Assembly: GCA_016720345.1 (NCBI GenBank)
Contig: JADKKV010000005.1
Location: 496,001-560,000, forward strand
Length of the DNA: 64,000 nucleotides
Direction of reading: 5' to 3'
Source: Thermomonas sp.
GTDB lineage: Bacteria; Pseudomonadota; Gammaproteobacteria; Xanthomonadales; Xanthomonadaceae
Position numbers and translations under genes: made by a program. How positions within the stretch are numbered: the first letter of the stretch is position 1; each line of letters begins with the position of its first letter. Shown piece by piece: positions 1 through 7,961 of this stretch. Under the pieces are notes generated by a model that ran no database searches, was not told the DNA's origin, and saw only the letters and a program-made list of their open reading frames with translations.

Positions 1-134
1 CCCCGGCTGCTGGCAGCGCGGGGCGTACGGGAATGCGTTGGAGCGTGGAATGCGATGCGGCCACGGCGTCCGGACAGGCCGCCGCGATCCTGGCTTGCGG
101 CGGCGGTCTCCGAATTGTCGAGCGGATCAAGCAT
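1..134 (-). CDS. Possible 5' end of a gene running off the left edge
   Basis: Reading leftwards from an ATG at 134, the frame stays open to the window edge (44 codons, starting MLDPLDNSET). A GGAGA sequence lies about 8 bases before the ATG. A plausible promoter lies further upstream. The visible residues are low in complexity and I recognise no family. In DNA this rich in GC an open frame of this length can occur by chance, so the call rests mainly on the ribosome site and promoter. Confidence 0.3.
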   Translation of the reverse strand, partial: MLDPLDNSETAAASQDRGGLSGRRGRIAFHAPTHSRTPRAASSR

Positions 135-184
135 CGGCCGGTCTCCGGCCAGATGGGGGAGGTTCGCAACCATCTGGGTAACCG

Positions 185-213
185 ACACTACGCCTGCCTC
201 CGGCCATCCGCAA
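185..213 (-). promoter_or_regulatory. Candidate promoter for the left-edge gene
   Basis: On the minus strand a -35-like TTGCGG (208-213) and a -10-like TAGTGT (185-190) are separated by 17 bases, upstream of the ATG at 134. This is the only promoter-like signal I see in the first 286 bases. It is based on spacing and consensus only. Confidence 0.3.
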
Positions 214-264
214 GTGCAGGCGACGGGCGGTCACGCGCCCCCTGCCCGTACCCGCAGACTTTTG

Positions 265-290
265 TTAACCCAATGTTTTGAAAGGGTTAA
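265..290 (-). terminator. Weak hairpin at the end of the OmpA-type lipoprotein gene
   Basis: TTAACCC (265-271) and GGGTTAA (284-290) can pair around a 12-base AT-rich loop. The hairpin overlaps the stop codon of the minus-strand gene ending at 287. The stem is only 7 bp and no strong U-run follows, so termination is uncertain. Confidence 0.25.
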
Positions 291-1549
291 TTGGCAACGA
301 CGATCTCCACCCGGCGGTTCTGCGCGCGCCCCGCCGCGGTCAGGTTGTCGGCCACCGGCGCGTCCTCGCCGCGCCCGTCCGCGCGGGTCCGGGCCCGGCC
401 GATGCCGGCCGCGACCAGCGCTGCCTGCACCGCGTCGGCGCGCCGCTGCGACAGCGCGCGGTTGGCCTCGGCCTCGCCCTGGCTGTCGGTGTGGCCGAGC
501 ACCTGCACGCTGCCGGCGCCGATCGCCTTCAGGTACAGGCCCAGGGCCCGCACGCTGGCCGCGGCATCCGCGGTGAGCTGGGCCTGGCCGGAGCCGAAGG
601 CATCGCCGGCAAGGGTGAAGACCTCCCCGTCGGCCTGCTTGCGCGACGGCGGCAAGGCCGCGCCCGCGACCAGTTCCGCCTCCTGCCTGGCCAAGGCCGC
701 TTCCTTCGCACGCGCGGCGGCCACGCGGGCATCCTGGTCGACCCGTGCGGTGTCCAGCACGGCCTCGGCCTGTTCGGCCTGTGCGCGCAGGCGCGCCGCT
801 TCCTCGGCCTGCACCTGGGCTTCGATGCGCAGGCGCTCGGCCTCGGCACGCGCGCGCTCGGCGTCGCGGCGGCTGGCTTCCACCAGCAACTCGCTGCGCT
901 CGCGCTCCATGTCCTCGATCGCGCGGCGGGCGGCCTCGATCCGCGCCGCCTGCTCGGCAATCCCGACCCGGCGTTCGGCCAACTGCTCGGCGCCGGCGCG
1001 CTCGCGCTTGCCGGCGGCCTGCGCGGCCGCCAGTGCCTGGCGGGCCTGCAGCCGCTCGTACTGGGCGAACGGATTCAGCCGGGTGTCCGCATCCAGCGCC
1101 TGCAGGCGCTGCGCGGCCGGCGCGGCCACGGTGGGGAGATCCAGCGGGTTGTCCTGGACCACGATCGCATCCATCCCCAGGCGCCCCTTCAGCGCGGCGA
1201 GCTGCGCCTGCTGCTGCTCGAACTCGGCGCGGGTCACCGCCGCCCGGCTCAGCACATGGGACAGGTCCGCATCGGCGCTGGCCGCGAGCGCGGCGCTGCG
1301 TGCTTCCTCGTCGCGACCGCGCGCCATCGCCGCCTGCGCGCGCTCCAGGCCCGCCCGCGCCTGCGCGAGCGGGGCCGCGGCGTACTGGTCGCCATCGGCC
1401 GCATCGGCCCGCGCAACCGCCTGCTGCGCGGCATCCAGCTCCGCGGTCGGGGGCGGCAGGGTGGCGCAGCCGGCAAGTGCGAACGCGAACGCAAGGCCGC
1501 ACAGGAGCGCGTGCCGCGTTACCGGGAAGTGTGCGAAGCTTGGTCGCAT
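287..1549 (-). CDS. OmpA-family lipoprotein with an N-terminal DUF4398-type domain
   Basis: 420 residues. The N-terminus is a lipoprotein signal with a lipobox LAGC at 25-28, so the mature protein should be anchored in the outer membrane through Cys28. Residues about 30-120 resemble DUF4398 domains. Residues about 170-300 are a long Ala/Glu/Arg-rich coiled coil. Residues about 310-418 form an OmpA C-terminal domain (GHTDSQGEAEANRALSQRRA region), which binds peptidoglycan in this family. The architecture suggests an envelope spacer or tether. It is divergent from pilU with an 87-base gap, and no clear ribosome site precedes the ATG. Confidence 0.8.
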   Translation of the reverse strand: MRPSFAHFPVTRHALLCGLAFAFALAGCATLPPPTAELDAAQQAVARADAADGDQYAAAPLAQARAGLERAQAAMARGRDEEARSAALAASADADLSHVLSRAAVTRAEFEQQQAQLAALKGRLGMDAIVVQDNPLDLPTVAAPAAQRLQALDADTRLNPFAQYERLQARQALAAAQAAGKRERAGAEQLAERRVGIAEQAARIEAARRAIEDMERERSELLVEASRRDAERARAEAERLRIEAQVQAEEAARLRAQAEQAEAVLDTARVDQDARVAAARAKEAALARQEAELVAGAALPPSRKQADGEVFTLAGDAFGSGQAQLTADAAASVRALGLYLKAIGAGSVQVLGHTDSQGEAEANRALSQRRADAVQAALVAAGIGRARTRADGRGEDAPVADNLTAAGRAQNRRVEIVVAN

Positions 1550-1636
1550 AGGGGGACCGTGCGTGTTGGCGTGCGGTCATTGTGGGAAGCCGGCGGCGCA
1601 TGCGCAAATCGCCGGCAGCGAACGGGAATCGACGCG

Positions 1637-2752
1637 ATGGATATCGGCTACTTCCTCAAGCTGATGGCGGAAAAGAACGCCTCGGACATGTTCCTGAGTT
1701 CGGGCGCGCCGGTGAACATCAAGGTCGAGGGCGAGCTGCTGCCGCTGGGCAGCGCGCCGCTGCCGGCGGGGATGCCGAAAAAGGTCGCCTATTCGCTGAT
1801 GAGCGAGGCGCAGATCGCCGAGTTCGAACGCGAGCTGGAGATGAACATGGCGATCGCGGTGGCCGGCTCCGGCCGCTTCCGCGTGAACGTGTTCCAGCAG
1901 CGCGGCGAGGTCGGCCTGGTGATCCGCGCGATCCGCAGCGACATCCCCACCATCGAGGAACTGCAGCTGCCGCAGGTGCTGAAGAGCATCATCATGGCGC
2001 CGCGCGGACTGGTGCTGATCGTCGGCTCCACCGGCGCCGGCAAGTCGACCACCCTGGCTTCGATGATCGACCATCGCAACAGCACCACCTCCGGCCACAT
2101 CCTCACCATCGAGGACCCGATCGAATACCTGCACCGGCACAAGCGCTCGATCGTCAACCAGCGCGAGGTCGGGCTCGACACCCACAGCTTCCACGCCGCG
2201 CTGAAGAACGCCATGCGCGAGGCGCCGGACGTGATCCTGATCGGCGAAATCCGCGATTCGACGACGATGGAGGCGGCGATCGCGTTCGCGGAGACCGGCC
2301 ACATCTGCCTCGCCACGCTGCACTCCAACAACGCCGACCAGACCATCGAGCGCATCCTCAACTTCTTCCCCGAGGGCGCGCACAAGAACGTGCTGATGAA
2401 CCTGGCGCTGAACCTGAAGGCGGTGGTGTCGCAGCGGCTGGTGGTCGGCGTCGACGGCCGCCGCCTGCCCGCCGCGGAGGTGCTGATCAACACCCCGATG
2501 ATCCGCGACCTGCTGCGCCGCGGCCAGGTGCATGAAATGAAGATGGCGATGGAGGAATCGCTGGAAGACGGCATGCAGAGCTTCGACCAGTGCCTGTTCC
2601 GCCTGTACAAGGAAGGCAAGGTCGAGATGGAGGAAGCGCTGAAGGCGGCCGACTCGCGCGATGGCCTGGCCCTGAAGTTCCGGCTGTCGGAAGGCAGCAG
2701 CGGCGAGCACGACCCCTACGCCGACGTGTTCAACGCCGGCGCCTCGCACTGA
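1637..2752 (+). CDS. pilU: Twitching motility ATPase PilU
   Basis: 371 residues, the usual PilU size. It is a PilT/PilU-type hexameric ATPase of the GspE superfamily that assists type IV pilus retraction at the inner membrane. Visible motifs are the Walker A GSTGAGKST at 130-138, the Asp box (TIEDPIEYLHRHKRSIVNQREVG), the Walker B ILIGEIRD and the His box GHICLATLHSNNADQT. The opening MDIGYFLKLMAEKNASDMF and the long C-terminus after LKFRL fit PilU better than PilT. The ATG at 1637 has GGGA about 9 bases upstream. No pilT is adjacent here, although the two are often neighbours in relatives. Confidence 0.93.
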   Translation: MDIGYFLKLMAEKNASDMFLSSGAPVNIKVEGELLPLGSAPLPAGMPKKVAYSLMSEAQIAEFERELEMNMAIAVAGSGRFRVNVFQQRGEVGLVIRAIRSDIPTIEELQLPQVLKSIIMAPRGLVLIVGSTGAGKSTTLASMIDHRNSTTSGHILTIEDPIEYLHRHKRSIVNQREVGLDTHSFHAALKNAMREAPDVILIGEIRDSTTMEAAIAFAETGHICLATLHSNNADQTIERILNFFPEGAHKNVLMNLALNLKAVVSQRLVVGVDGRRLPAAEVLINTPMIRDLLRRGQVHEMKMAMEESLEDGMQSFDQCLFRLYKEGKVEMEEALKAADSRDGLALKFRLSEGSSGEHDPYADVFNAGASH

Positions 2753-2765
2753 GTACAACGGACAA

Positions 2766-2811
2766 AGGGGGTCAGGTCCGGTTCCGCCCGCGGAACCGGA
2801 CCTGACCCCCT
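2766..2811. repeat. Near-perfect 21-bp palindrome, REP-like, possible pilU terminator
   Basis: The arm at 2767-2786 (GGGGGTCAGGTCCGGTTCCG) is exactly complementary to 2791-2810 around a 4-base loop CCCG, and A2766 pairs with T2811. It sits between the pilU stop and the end of maiA, which converge. TATTCGTTTT follows on the plus strand, so it could stop transcription from pilU. Long palindromes beginning GGGGTCAG are common dispersed elements in Xanthomonadaceae genomes. That statement is from memory; only one copy lies in this window. Confidence 0.7.
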
Positions 2812-2823
2812 ATTCGTTTTACG

Positions 2824-3486
2824 TCATGCGGCGGGCGCGTCCGGCTGCCGCTCCGGCCGGGCGGCGTCGAACGCGGGCAGCGCCAGGCAGGCTTCCTCGA
2901 TCCGCTGCAGGGCCGGGAAGGCAGCCATGTCGACGCCGAACCGGCGGGCGTTGTAGAGCTGCGGGACCAGGCAGCAGTCGGCCATGCTGGGCATGTTGCC
3001 TTCGCAATAGGTGCCGGTGGACGGGTGGTCGGCCACCATCGCCTCGGCGGCCGCCAGCCCCTCGACGATCCAGTGCCGCACCCATTCGTCGCGCTCGGGC
3101 TGCGGCACGTTCCACTCCTGCTCCAGGTACTGCAGGACCCGCAGGTTGTTGAGCGGATGGATGTCGCAGGCCACCAGCATCGACAGCGCACGCACCCGCT
3201 GGCGTTCGCGCGCGGTGCTCGGCAGCAGCGGCGGCGCCGGCCACATCTCGTCGAGGTATTCCAGGATCGCCAGCGACTGCCCGAGCCGGCGATGGCCATG
3301 GCCCAGCACCGGGACCAGCTGCTGCGGATTGATGCCGCGGTATTCCGGCGAATGCTGCTGGCCGCCGTCGCGCAGCAGGTGCACCGGCACGATGTCGTAG
3401 GCCAGCCCCTTCAGGTTGAGGCCGATGCGCACCCGATAGGCCGCGCTGGAGCGCCAGTAGGAGTAAAGCCGCAGCGCCTCGTTCAT
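2824..3486 (-). CDS. maiA: Maleylacetoacetate isomerase
   Basis: 220 residues, a zeta-class glutathione transferase. It isomerises maleylacetoacetate to fumarylacetoacetate in tyrosine and homogentisate breakdown. The glutathione-site motif SSAAYRVRIGLNLKG lies at about 13-27, matching the family SSCSxRVRIALxLKG pattern, followed by INPQQLVPVL and the QSLAILEYLDE segment typical of GST N-domains. The C-domain has the conserved ADCCLVPQLYNARRF stretch. The ATG at 3486 is preceded by GGGGA. It is followed upstream on the same strand by the fumarylacetoacetase-family gene, the next enzyme of the route. Confidence 0.93.
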   Translation of the reverse strand: MNEALRLYSYWRSSAAYRVRIGLNLKGLAYDIVPVHLLRDGGQQHSPEYRGINPQQLVPVLGHGHRRLGQSLAILEYLDEMWPAPPLLPSTARERQRVRALSMLVACDIHPLNNLRVLQYLEQEWNVPQPERDEWVRHWIVEGLAAAEAMVADHPSTGTYCEGNMPSMADCCLVPQLYNARRFGVDMAAFPALQRIEEACLALPAFDAARPERQPDAPAA

Positions 3487-3587
3487 CGCGTCCCCTCGGT
3501 CGCCCGTCCGGGCACCTTAGCGGCCGCGGCCGCCGGGGGGAAGCCCGCTCGCCCGCTGCCCGCGACCGCCTGTGCCCCGCGCCGGGG

Positions 3588-4577
3588 TCAGGGCTGCGGC
3601 TGGCGCTCGATCCGCTGCTCGATCGCGCCGAAGATGCTGGTGCCGTCGCGGTCCAGGACCTCGATGCGTACCGTGTCGCCGAAGGCCATGAACGGCGTCG
3701 ACGGCTTGCCGTCGCGCAGGGCCTCCACCGTGCGCTGCTCGGCGAAGCAGGACGCGCCAAGCGCGGTGTCCTCGTTCGCCACCGTACCCGAGCCGACGAT
3801 GGTGCCGGCCGACAGCGGCCGCGTCTTCGCCGCATGCGCCACCAGCTGGGCGAAGTCGAACTGCATGTCGACCCCGGCCTCCGGCGCGCCGAACCACCTG
3901 CCGTTGACATGGGTCAGCAGCGGCAGGTGCAGCTTGTTGCCCTGCCAGTGGCTGCCGAGCTCGTCCGGAGTCACGAACACCGGGCTCAGCGCGCTACGCG
4001 GCTTGGACTGCAGGAAGCCGAAGCCCTTGGCCAGCTCGCCCGGGATCAGGTTGCGCAGGGAGACGTCGTTGACCAGGCCGACCAGCTGGATGTGGCCCGC
4101 GGCCGCTTCCGACGTGACCGCCATCGGCACGTCGTCGGTGACGATCACGATCTCGGCCTCGAGGTCGATGCCATAGTCCTCGCTGACCACCCTCACCGGA
4201 TCGCGCGGGCCAAGGAAGCCGGCGCTGACCGCCTGGTACATCAGCGGATCGGTGTAGAAGCTGTCCGGCACCTCGGCGCCACGCGCGCGGCGCACGCGCG
4301 CCACGTGCGGCAGGTAGGCGCTGCCATCGACGAATTCGTAGGCGCGCGGCAACGGTGCCGCCAGCGCCTGCATGTCGAGGTCGAACGCCGCGTCAGCGGA
4401 GCCGTCGTCCAACGCCTCCGACAGCGCATTGAGGCGCGGCGCGGTGTTTGACCAGTCCTCCAGCGCCTGCTGCAGCGTCGCTGCAATCCCGGTCGCGCGC
4501 ACCGCGCGGGTGAGGTCGCGCGAGACCACGACGAGGGTGCCGTCGCGCCCGCCTTCCTTGAGAGAACCCAGTTTCAT
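3588..4577 (-). CDS. Fumarylacetoacetate hydrolase family protein (tyrosine degradation)
   Basis: 329 residues of the FAH family. The C-terminal catalytic fold shows the metal-site acidic cluster DYGIDLEAEIVIVTDD, the VGLVNDVSLRNLIPGELAKGFGF segment and SAGTIVGSGTVANED. In this family the enzyme cleaves fumarylacetoacetate, or a related beta-diketone, to fumarate and acetoacetate in the cytoplasm with a divalent metal. Its position directly before maiA, with a 101-base gap, supports the tyrosine role. It is shorter than classical eukaryotic FAH (about 420 residues), so a related acylpyruvase specificity cannot be excluded from sequence alone. Confidence 0.85.
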   Translation of the reverse strand: MKLGSLKEGGRDGTLVVVSRDLTRAVRATGIAATLQQALEDWSNTAPRLNALSEALDDGSADAAFDLDMQALAAPLPRAYEFVDGSAYLPHVARVRRARGAEVPDSFYTDPLMYQAVSAGFLGPRDPVRVVSEDYGIDLEAEIVIVTDDVPMAVTSEAAAGHIQLVGLVNDVSLRNLIPGELAKGFGFLQSKPRSALSPVFVTPDELGSHWQGNKLHLPLLTHVNGRWFGAPEAGVDMQFDFAQLVAHAAKTRPLSAGTIVGSGTVANEDTALGASCFAEQRTVEALRDGKPSTPFMAFGDTVRIEVLDRDGTSIFGAIEQRIERQPQP

Positions 4578-4643
4578 AGCGACCTCGGGATTTGCGTTGC
4601 TTGCGATAGTTGCAATTGTAACGATGAGTCGGGTGTCGGGCGA

Positions 4644-5387
4644 TCAACCCGCGTCATCGCCCTGGAAGCCCGCGGCCCGGTAGGTCAGCACCAGCGTATC
4701 GCGGTGCCCATACCCGTCGAGCGGCTGGATCGGCGTGGATTCGTGGATCACCTTCGCATCGTCCAGCAGCAGCAACGACCACGGCTCGGCCAGGGTGAAG
4801 CGCTGGCCATCCGGGCCATCGGCCTGGAATACCCGCGTTTCGCCACCCTTGATGCCATTGCGCGCCACCAGCACGACCGCGACGAAATCCACGCCGTCGC
4901 GATGCGCGCCCTCCGGCGTCGGCCGGCCCACGCCGTCGGCGGTGTCGATGCGGAACTGGTGCGCTTCGATCGACCAGCGCGGCTCCGGCCGGCAAGCGGA
5001 GCAGACCCGGGCCAGCGCCAGCAGCAGCTTCGACCACGCCGGCCGCGCCACCACCGCCGGATCGACCGGATCGAACCAGCGCTGCATGCCGCCGTGCAGC
5101 GCGTTGTAGTCGAGCGATTGCCAGTGCATGCGATGCGGCACCTGGCGCAGCCCGGCGGCGTCGGCGACGAAGCAGGAATGGCGGCGCTTGCGGTAGCGCC
5201 CGCCATCCTTCAGGTAGGCGTCGGGCCGCAGGTCATCCCAGCTCGCCGCCAGCAGCTCGAGCTCGGCCAGCGCCACGCCGGCCAGCGCGGCCACGCCCGC
5301 GGGCGCGAGCACCGCGAAACCGCGGTCGCGCAGGACCGCTTCCAGACCATCCACGGACGCTTGCGGCGCGGCAAAGCAGGCGACCAT
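4644..5387 (-). CDS. 2-oxoglutarate/Fe(II) dioxygenase family protein
   Basis: 247 residues from the ATG at 5387, chosen because GGAGG lies 5 bases before it; an ATG at 5420 has no such site. The protein resembles the 2OG-Fe dioxygenase family that includes amino-acid hydroxylases such as isoleucine dioxygenase. The iron-binding HxD is in EGAHRDGVDFVAVVL, the distal His in AKVIHESTPI, and the 2-oxoglutarate Arg probably in YGHRDTLVLTYRA. The substrate is unknown. It stands alone between the fumarylacetoacetase-family gene and tRNA-Gln, and nothing nearby identifies the amino acid or small molecule hydroxylated. Confidence 0.75.
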   Translation of the reverse strand: MVACFAAPQASVDGLEAVLRDRGFAVLAPAGVAALAGVALAELELLAASWDDLRPDAYLKDGGRYRKRRHSCFVADAAGLRQVPHRMHWQSLDYNALHGGMQRWFDPVDPAVVARPAWSKLLLALARVCSACRPEPRWSIEAHQFRIDTADGVGRPTPEGAHRDGVDFVAVVLVARNGIKGGETRVFQADGPDGQRFTLAEPWSLLLLDDAKVIHESTPIQPLDGYGHRDTLVLTYRAAGFQGDDAG

Positions 5388-5463
5388 CGGCACCTCCGGC
5401 GAAGCCGAGCATTGTCGCACCGCCCCGCCACGCCCTGCAGGCGGATGCCCCGGAAACGACGAA

Positions 5464-5482
5464 GCCCGCCTTGCGGGCGGGC
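5464..5482 (-). terminator. Hairpin downstream of tRNA-Gln
   Basis: GCCCGCC (5464-5470) pairs with GGCGGGC (5476-5482) around TTGCG. Read on the minus strand it is followed by TTCGTCGTTT, a modest U-rich tail. It sits about 28 bases beyond the 3' end of tRNA-Gln and is the likely terminator for the rplM-rpsI-tRNA-Gln direction. Confidence 0.6.
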
Positions 5483-5509
5483 CTGGTCGTGCTTGCGTGG
5501 TGTTGAAAC

Positions 5510-5584
5510 TGGCAGCCCCGGATGGATTCGAACCACCGAATGCCTGAGTCAGAGTCAGGTGCCTTACCGCTTGGCGACGGGGCT
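5510..5584 (-). tRNA. tRNA-Gln (anticodon CTG)
   Basis: Read on the minus strand, a 75-base cloverleaf begins AGCCCCG and ends CGGGGCT-G-CCA, with the CCA encoded. The anticodon stem CCTGA/TCAGG holds the loop CTCTGAC, giving anticodon CTG, which reads CAG. The T loop GGTTCGAATCC is standard. It lies between rpsI and the dioxygenase gene. Confidence 0.97.
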
Positions 5585-5632
5585 ATGGAACTGATTGTAA
5601 CGCCGGCGCCGGAACACCGGCGCAGGCATCGC

Positions 5633-6025
5633 TTAACGCTTGGAGAACTGGGTGGCGCGGCGGGCCTTGTGCAGGCCGACCTTCTTGCGCTCGACCTCGC
5701 GCGCATCGCGGGTCATGAACCCGGCCTTGCGCAGGTCGCTCTTCAGGGTCTCGTCGTACTCGACCAGCGCGCGGGCGATGCCGAGGCGGATCGCACCGGC
5801 CTGGCCGGTGATCCCGCCACCGCTGGTGGTGACCTTGATGTCGAAGGTCTCGGTGTTCTTGGTCAGCTCCAGCGGCTGGCGCACGATCATGCGCGCGGTC
5901 TCACGACCGAAGAACTCGTCCAGCGGACGGTCGTTGACGGTGATGGTACCGGTGCCCTTGCGCAGGAACACGCGGGCGGTGGAGGACTTGCGACGGCCGG
6001 TGCCGTAATTCTGCGAAATCGCCAT
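5633..6025 (-). CDS. rpsI: 30S ribosomal protein S9
   Basis: 130 residues, the normal S9 length. The N-terminal [14 protein letters not shown], the central [19 protein letters not shown] and the basic C-terminal tail ending in ATQFSKR are diagnostic; in this family the tail reaches the P-site tRNA in the ribosome. It follows rplM after 2 bases, the standard L13-S9 operon order. The two are probably translated from one transcript, with tRNA-Gln further downstream. Confidence 0.98.
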   Translation of the reverse strand: MAISQNYGTGRRKSSTARVFLRKGTGTITVNDRPLDEFFGRETARMIVRQPLELTKNTETFDIKVTTSGGGITGQAGAIRLGIARALVEYDETLKSDLRKAGFMTRDAREVERKKVGLHKARRATQFSKR

Positions 6026-6027
6026 GG

Positions 6028-6456
6028 TCAGATGTCCAGCGTCTGCGGCTGCTGAGCAGCGTGCGGGTGTTCGGAGCCCTTGTAGACCTTGAGCTTGCGG
6101 TACATCGCGCGGCCCAGGGTGTTCTTCGGCAGCATGCCCTTGACCGCGATCTCGATCACGCGCTCCGGGTGGCGCTCCAGCGCCTGTGCCAGGGATTCGG
6201 TCTTCAGGTTGCCGACGTAACCGGTGAACCGGTGGTACATCTTGTCCTGCAGCTTCTTGCCGGTCACCGCGATCTTCTCGGCGTTGATCACGACGAGGTA
6301 ATCGCCGGTATCGACGTGCGGGGTGAAAACGGGCTTGTGCTTGCCGCGCAGGCGGTAGGCCAGTGCTGCGGCCAGGCGGCCCAGGGTCTTGCCCTCGGCG
6401 TCGACGACGTACCAGTCGCGCTGGACGGTCTCGTTCTTGGCGATGAAAGTCTTCAT
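6028..6456 (-). CDS. rplM: 50S ribosomal protein L13
   Basis: 142 residues, matching bacterial L13. It opens [29 protein letters not shown] and contains the conserved [19 protein letters not shown]-type segment and [21 protein letters not shown]13 is an early-assembling protein of the large subunit, binding 23S rRNA. It is the first gene of the rplM-rpsI operon. A leader of about 115 bases separates its start from the promoter at 6577-6605 and could carry an autoregulatory site, but I see no convincing fold. Confidence 0.98.
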   Translation of the reverse strand: MKTFIAKNETVQRDWYVVDAEGKTLGRLAAALAYRLRGKHKPVFTPHVDTGDYLVVINAEKIAVTGKKLQDKMYHRFTGYVGNLKTESLAQALERHPERVIEIAVKGMLPKNTLGRAMYRKLKVYKGSEHPHAAQQPQTLDI

Positions 6457-6576
6457 GGGGAACTCTTCAGGGGTGCATGGTCGGGCTGGTTTCTCGCCGT
6501 TGCGGCTGCGAAACGTCGCCTCGCGTTGTTCCTTCGTTCCGGCCCGGAAACGGGTTTTCGGCGCGAAAGGAGCGGG

Positions 6577-6605
6577 ATGATAGCCCGCCGGCCCGGCCCG
6601 CGCAA
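6577..6605 (-). promoter_or_regulatory. Promoter of rplM-rpsI
   Basis: On the minus strand TTGCGC (6600-6605) and TATCAT (6577-6582) are separated by 17 bases, a good sigma-70 match. Transcription would start near 6570. It is back to back with the coq7 -10 box at 6623-6628, so the two divergent promoters lie within about 50 bases. Confidence 0.65.
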
Positions 6606-6622
6606 GCCGCCGCCTGGCGACC

Positions 6623-6628
6623 TAGAAT
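6623..6628 (+). promoter_or_regulatory. -10 box of coq7, placed for a leaderless transcript
   Basis: TAGAAT ends 6 bases before the coq7 ATG at 6635. With normal -10 to start-site spacing, transcription would begin at or next to the A of the ATG. No Shine-Dalgarno sequence is present between them. No good -35 box is visible. Confidence 0.55.
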
Positions 6629-6634
6629 GCAGGC

Positions 6635-7279
6635 ATGTCGAAACCGCGCACCCTGAGCCCGCTGGACCGCCTGCTGGACTCGGCCCAGAACGCCGTGTCC
6701 ACCGTGGCCGGCGATCCCCGCGCCGAGCGCGCCAACCCCGGCGACGCTACCCCCGACGTGGTCCTGGACGCCACCGAGCGCCGCCACGCCGCCGGGCTGA
6801 TGCGGATCAACCACGTCGGCGAGGTCTGCGCGCAGGCGCTGTACATCGGCCAGGCCGCGGTTGCGCGCGACCCCGCCACCCGCCAGCAGCTGCTGGCCGC
6901 GGCGCAGGAGGAAACCGACCACCTGGCCTGGTGCGCGGACCGCCTGCGCGAACTGGACAGCCGGCCAAGCCTGCTCAACCCGCTGTGGTACGCCGGCAGC
7001 TATGCGATCGGTGCGCTCGCTGGCCTGCGTGGCGATGGCTGGAACCTGGGCTTCGTGGTCGAGACCGAACGCCAGGTCGAGGCGCACCTCGAAGAGCACC
7101 TGCAGGACCTGCCCGAGGCCGACGCCCGCAGCCGGGCGATCCTGCGCACGATGAAGGCAGACGAAGCCCGCCACGCCGACGACGCCGAGGCCGCCGGCGC
7201 CAGGCCGTTGCCGCCACCGATCCCGCGCCTGATGGCGGCGGCATCGAAACTGATGAAATCGGTCGCCTACCGGCTCTGA
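6635..7279 (+). CDS. coq7: Demethoxyubiquinone hydroxylase (2-polyprenyl-3-methyl-6-methoxy-1,4-benzoquinone monooxygenase)
   Basis: 214 residues, the Coq7/UbiF-type di-iron hydroxylase that performs the C6 hydroxylation of ubiquinone precursors at the inner membrane. The ferritin-like di-iron ligands are visible: [36 protein letters not shown] and [10 protein letters not shown] hydrophobic stretch YAIGALAGL in the middle fits monotopic membrane association. The gene is probably expressed from a leaderless message, since the -10 box ends 6 bases before the ATG. It converges on yaeQ. Confidence 0.95.
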   Translation: MSKPRTLSPLDRLLDSAQNAVSTVAGDPRAERANPGDATPDVVLDATERRHAAGLMRINHVGEVCAQALYIGQAAVARDPATRQQLLAAAQEETDHLAWCADRLRELDSRPSLLNPLWYAGSYAIGALAGLRGDGWNLGFVVETERQVEAHLEEHLQDLPEADARSRAILRTMKADEARHADDAEAAGARPLPPPIPRLMAAASKLMKSVAYRL

Positions 7280-7299
7280 GGCACGACGGCCCGGGACGC

Positions 7300-7860
7300 T
7301 CAGTCCGGGGTCGCCACGCCCTCCAGCATCCGCATCCGCGGCCGCAGGCTCACGCTGCGCTCGGCATCCATGAGCTGCAGCTCGCCGTCCTGGATCATCG
7401 CGGTGACCCGCATCCCGCGCTCCAGCAATGCGCTTGCCTCGGCCACGCCGGCGTCGTCCAGTTCGATCACGCTGAGGTTGCGCAGGCGTGTGAGCGCGGC
7501 CGCATTGCGCTTCCACCATGCCTCCGCCGCCTGCCCGCCGTAGCTGACGACCACCACCTGCTGGGCGCGCCCGCTGGCCTTGCGCAGGCGCGCCTCGTCC
7601 GGCTGCCCGAGCTCGATCCACTGCTCGATGGCGCCGGTGTAGTCGCGCCGCCACAGCGCCGGCTCGTCCTCGTCGCTGAGGCCGCGGCCGAACTCCAGGC
7701 GCTCGTCGGCATGCAAGGCGAACGCCAGCAGCCGCACCAGCAGGCGGGTGTCGGTTTCCGACGGATGCTGGGCCAGGGTCAGCGCATGGCTGGCGTAGTA
7801 ATGGCGATCGAGGTCGGTGACCTGCAGCTCGGCCTTGAGGATGGTGGCCTTGGCGGCCAT
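7300..7860 (-). CDS. YaeQ family protein
   Basis: 186 residues with the YaeQ hallmarks: the opening MAAKATILKAELQVTDLDRHYY, the ALTLAQHPSETDTRLLVRLLAFAL stretch, and the RKASGRAQQVVVVSYGG segment. YaeQ has a compact fold related to PD-(D/E)XK enzymes. Its biochemical function is not established; the E. coli homologue was noted as a suppressor of an rfaH defect. It is transcribed away from the acidic protein at 7962 and converges on coq7 with 20 bases between stops. Confidence 0.9.
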   Translation of the reverse strand: MAAKATILKAELQVTDLDRHYYASHALTLAQHPSETDTRLLVRLLAFALHADERLEFGRGLSDEDEPALWRRDYTGAIEQWIELGQPDEARLRKASGRAQQVVVVSYGGQAAEAWWKRNAAALTRLRNLSVIELDDAGVAEASALLERGMRVTAMIQDGELQLMDAERSVSLRPRMRMLEGVATPD

Positions 7861-7950
7861 GGCGCGTCCTGGGCCACGGGGCCGGATCGGGGGTGCACCA
7901 TTCTACGGACACGCCGCCGCAGCCGCCGACGTATGCTGCGCGCCTGCACT

Positions 7951-7955
7951 GGAGG
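7951..7955 (+). promoter_or_regulatory. Shine-Dalgarno deciding the start at 7962
   Basis: GGAGG is followed by 6 bases and the ATG at 7962. It fixes the start of the acidic protein against the upstream in-frame start at 7893. Confidence 0.7.
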
Positions 7956-7961
7956 CACCCG

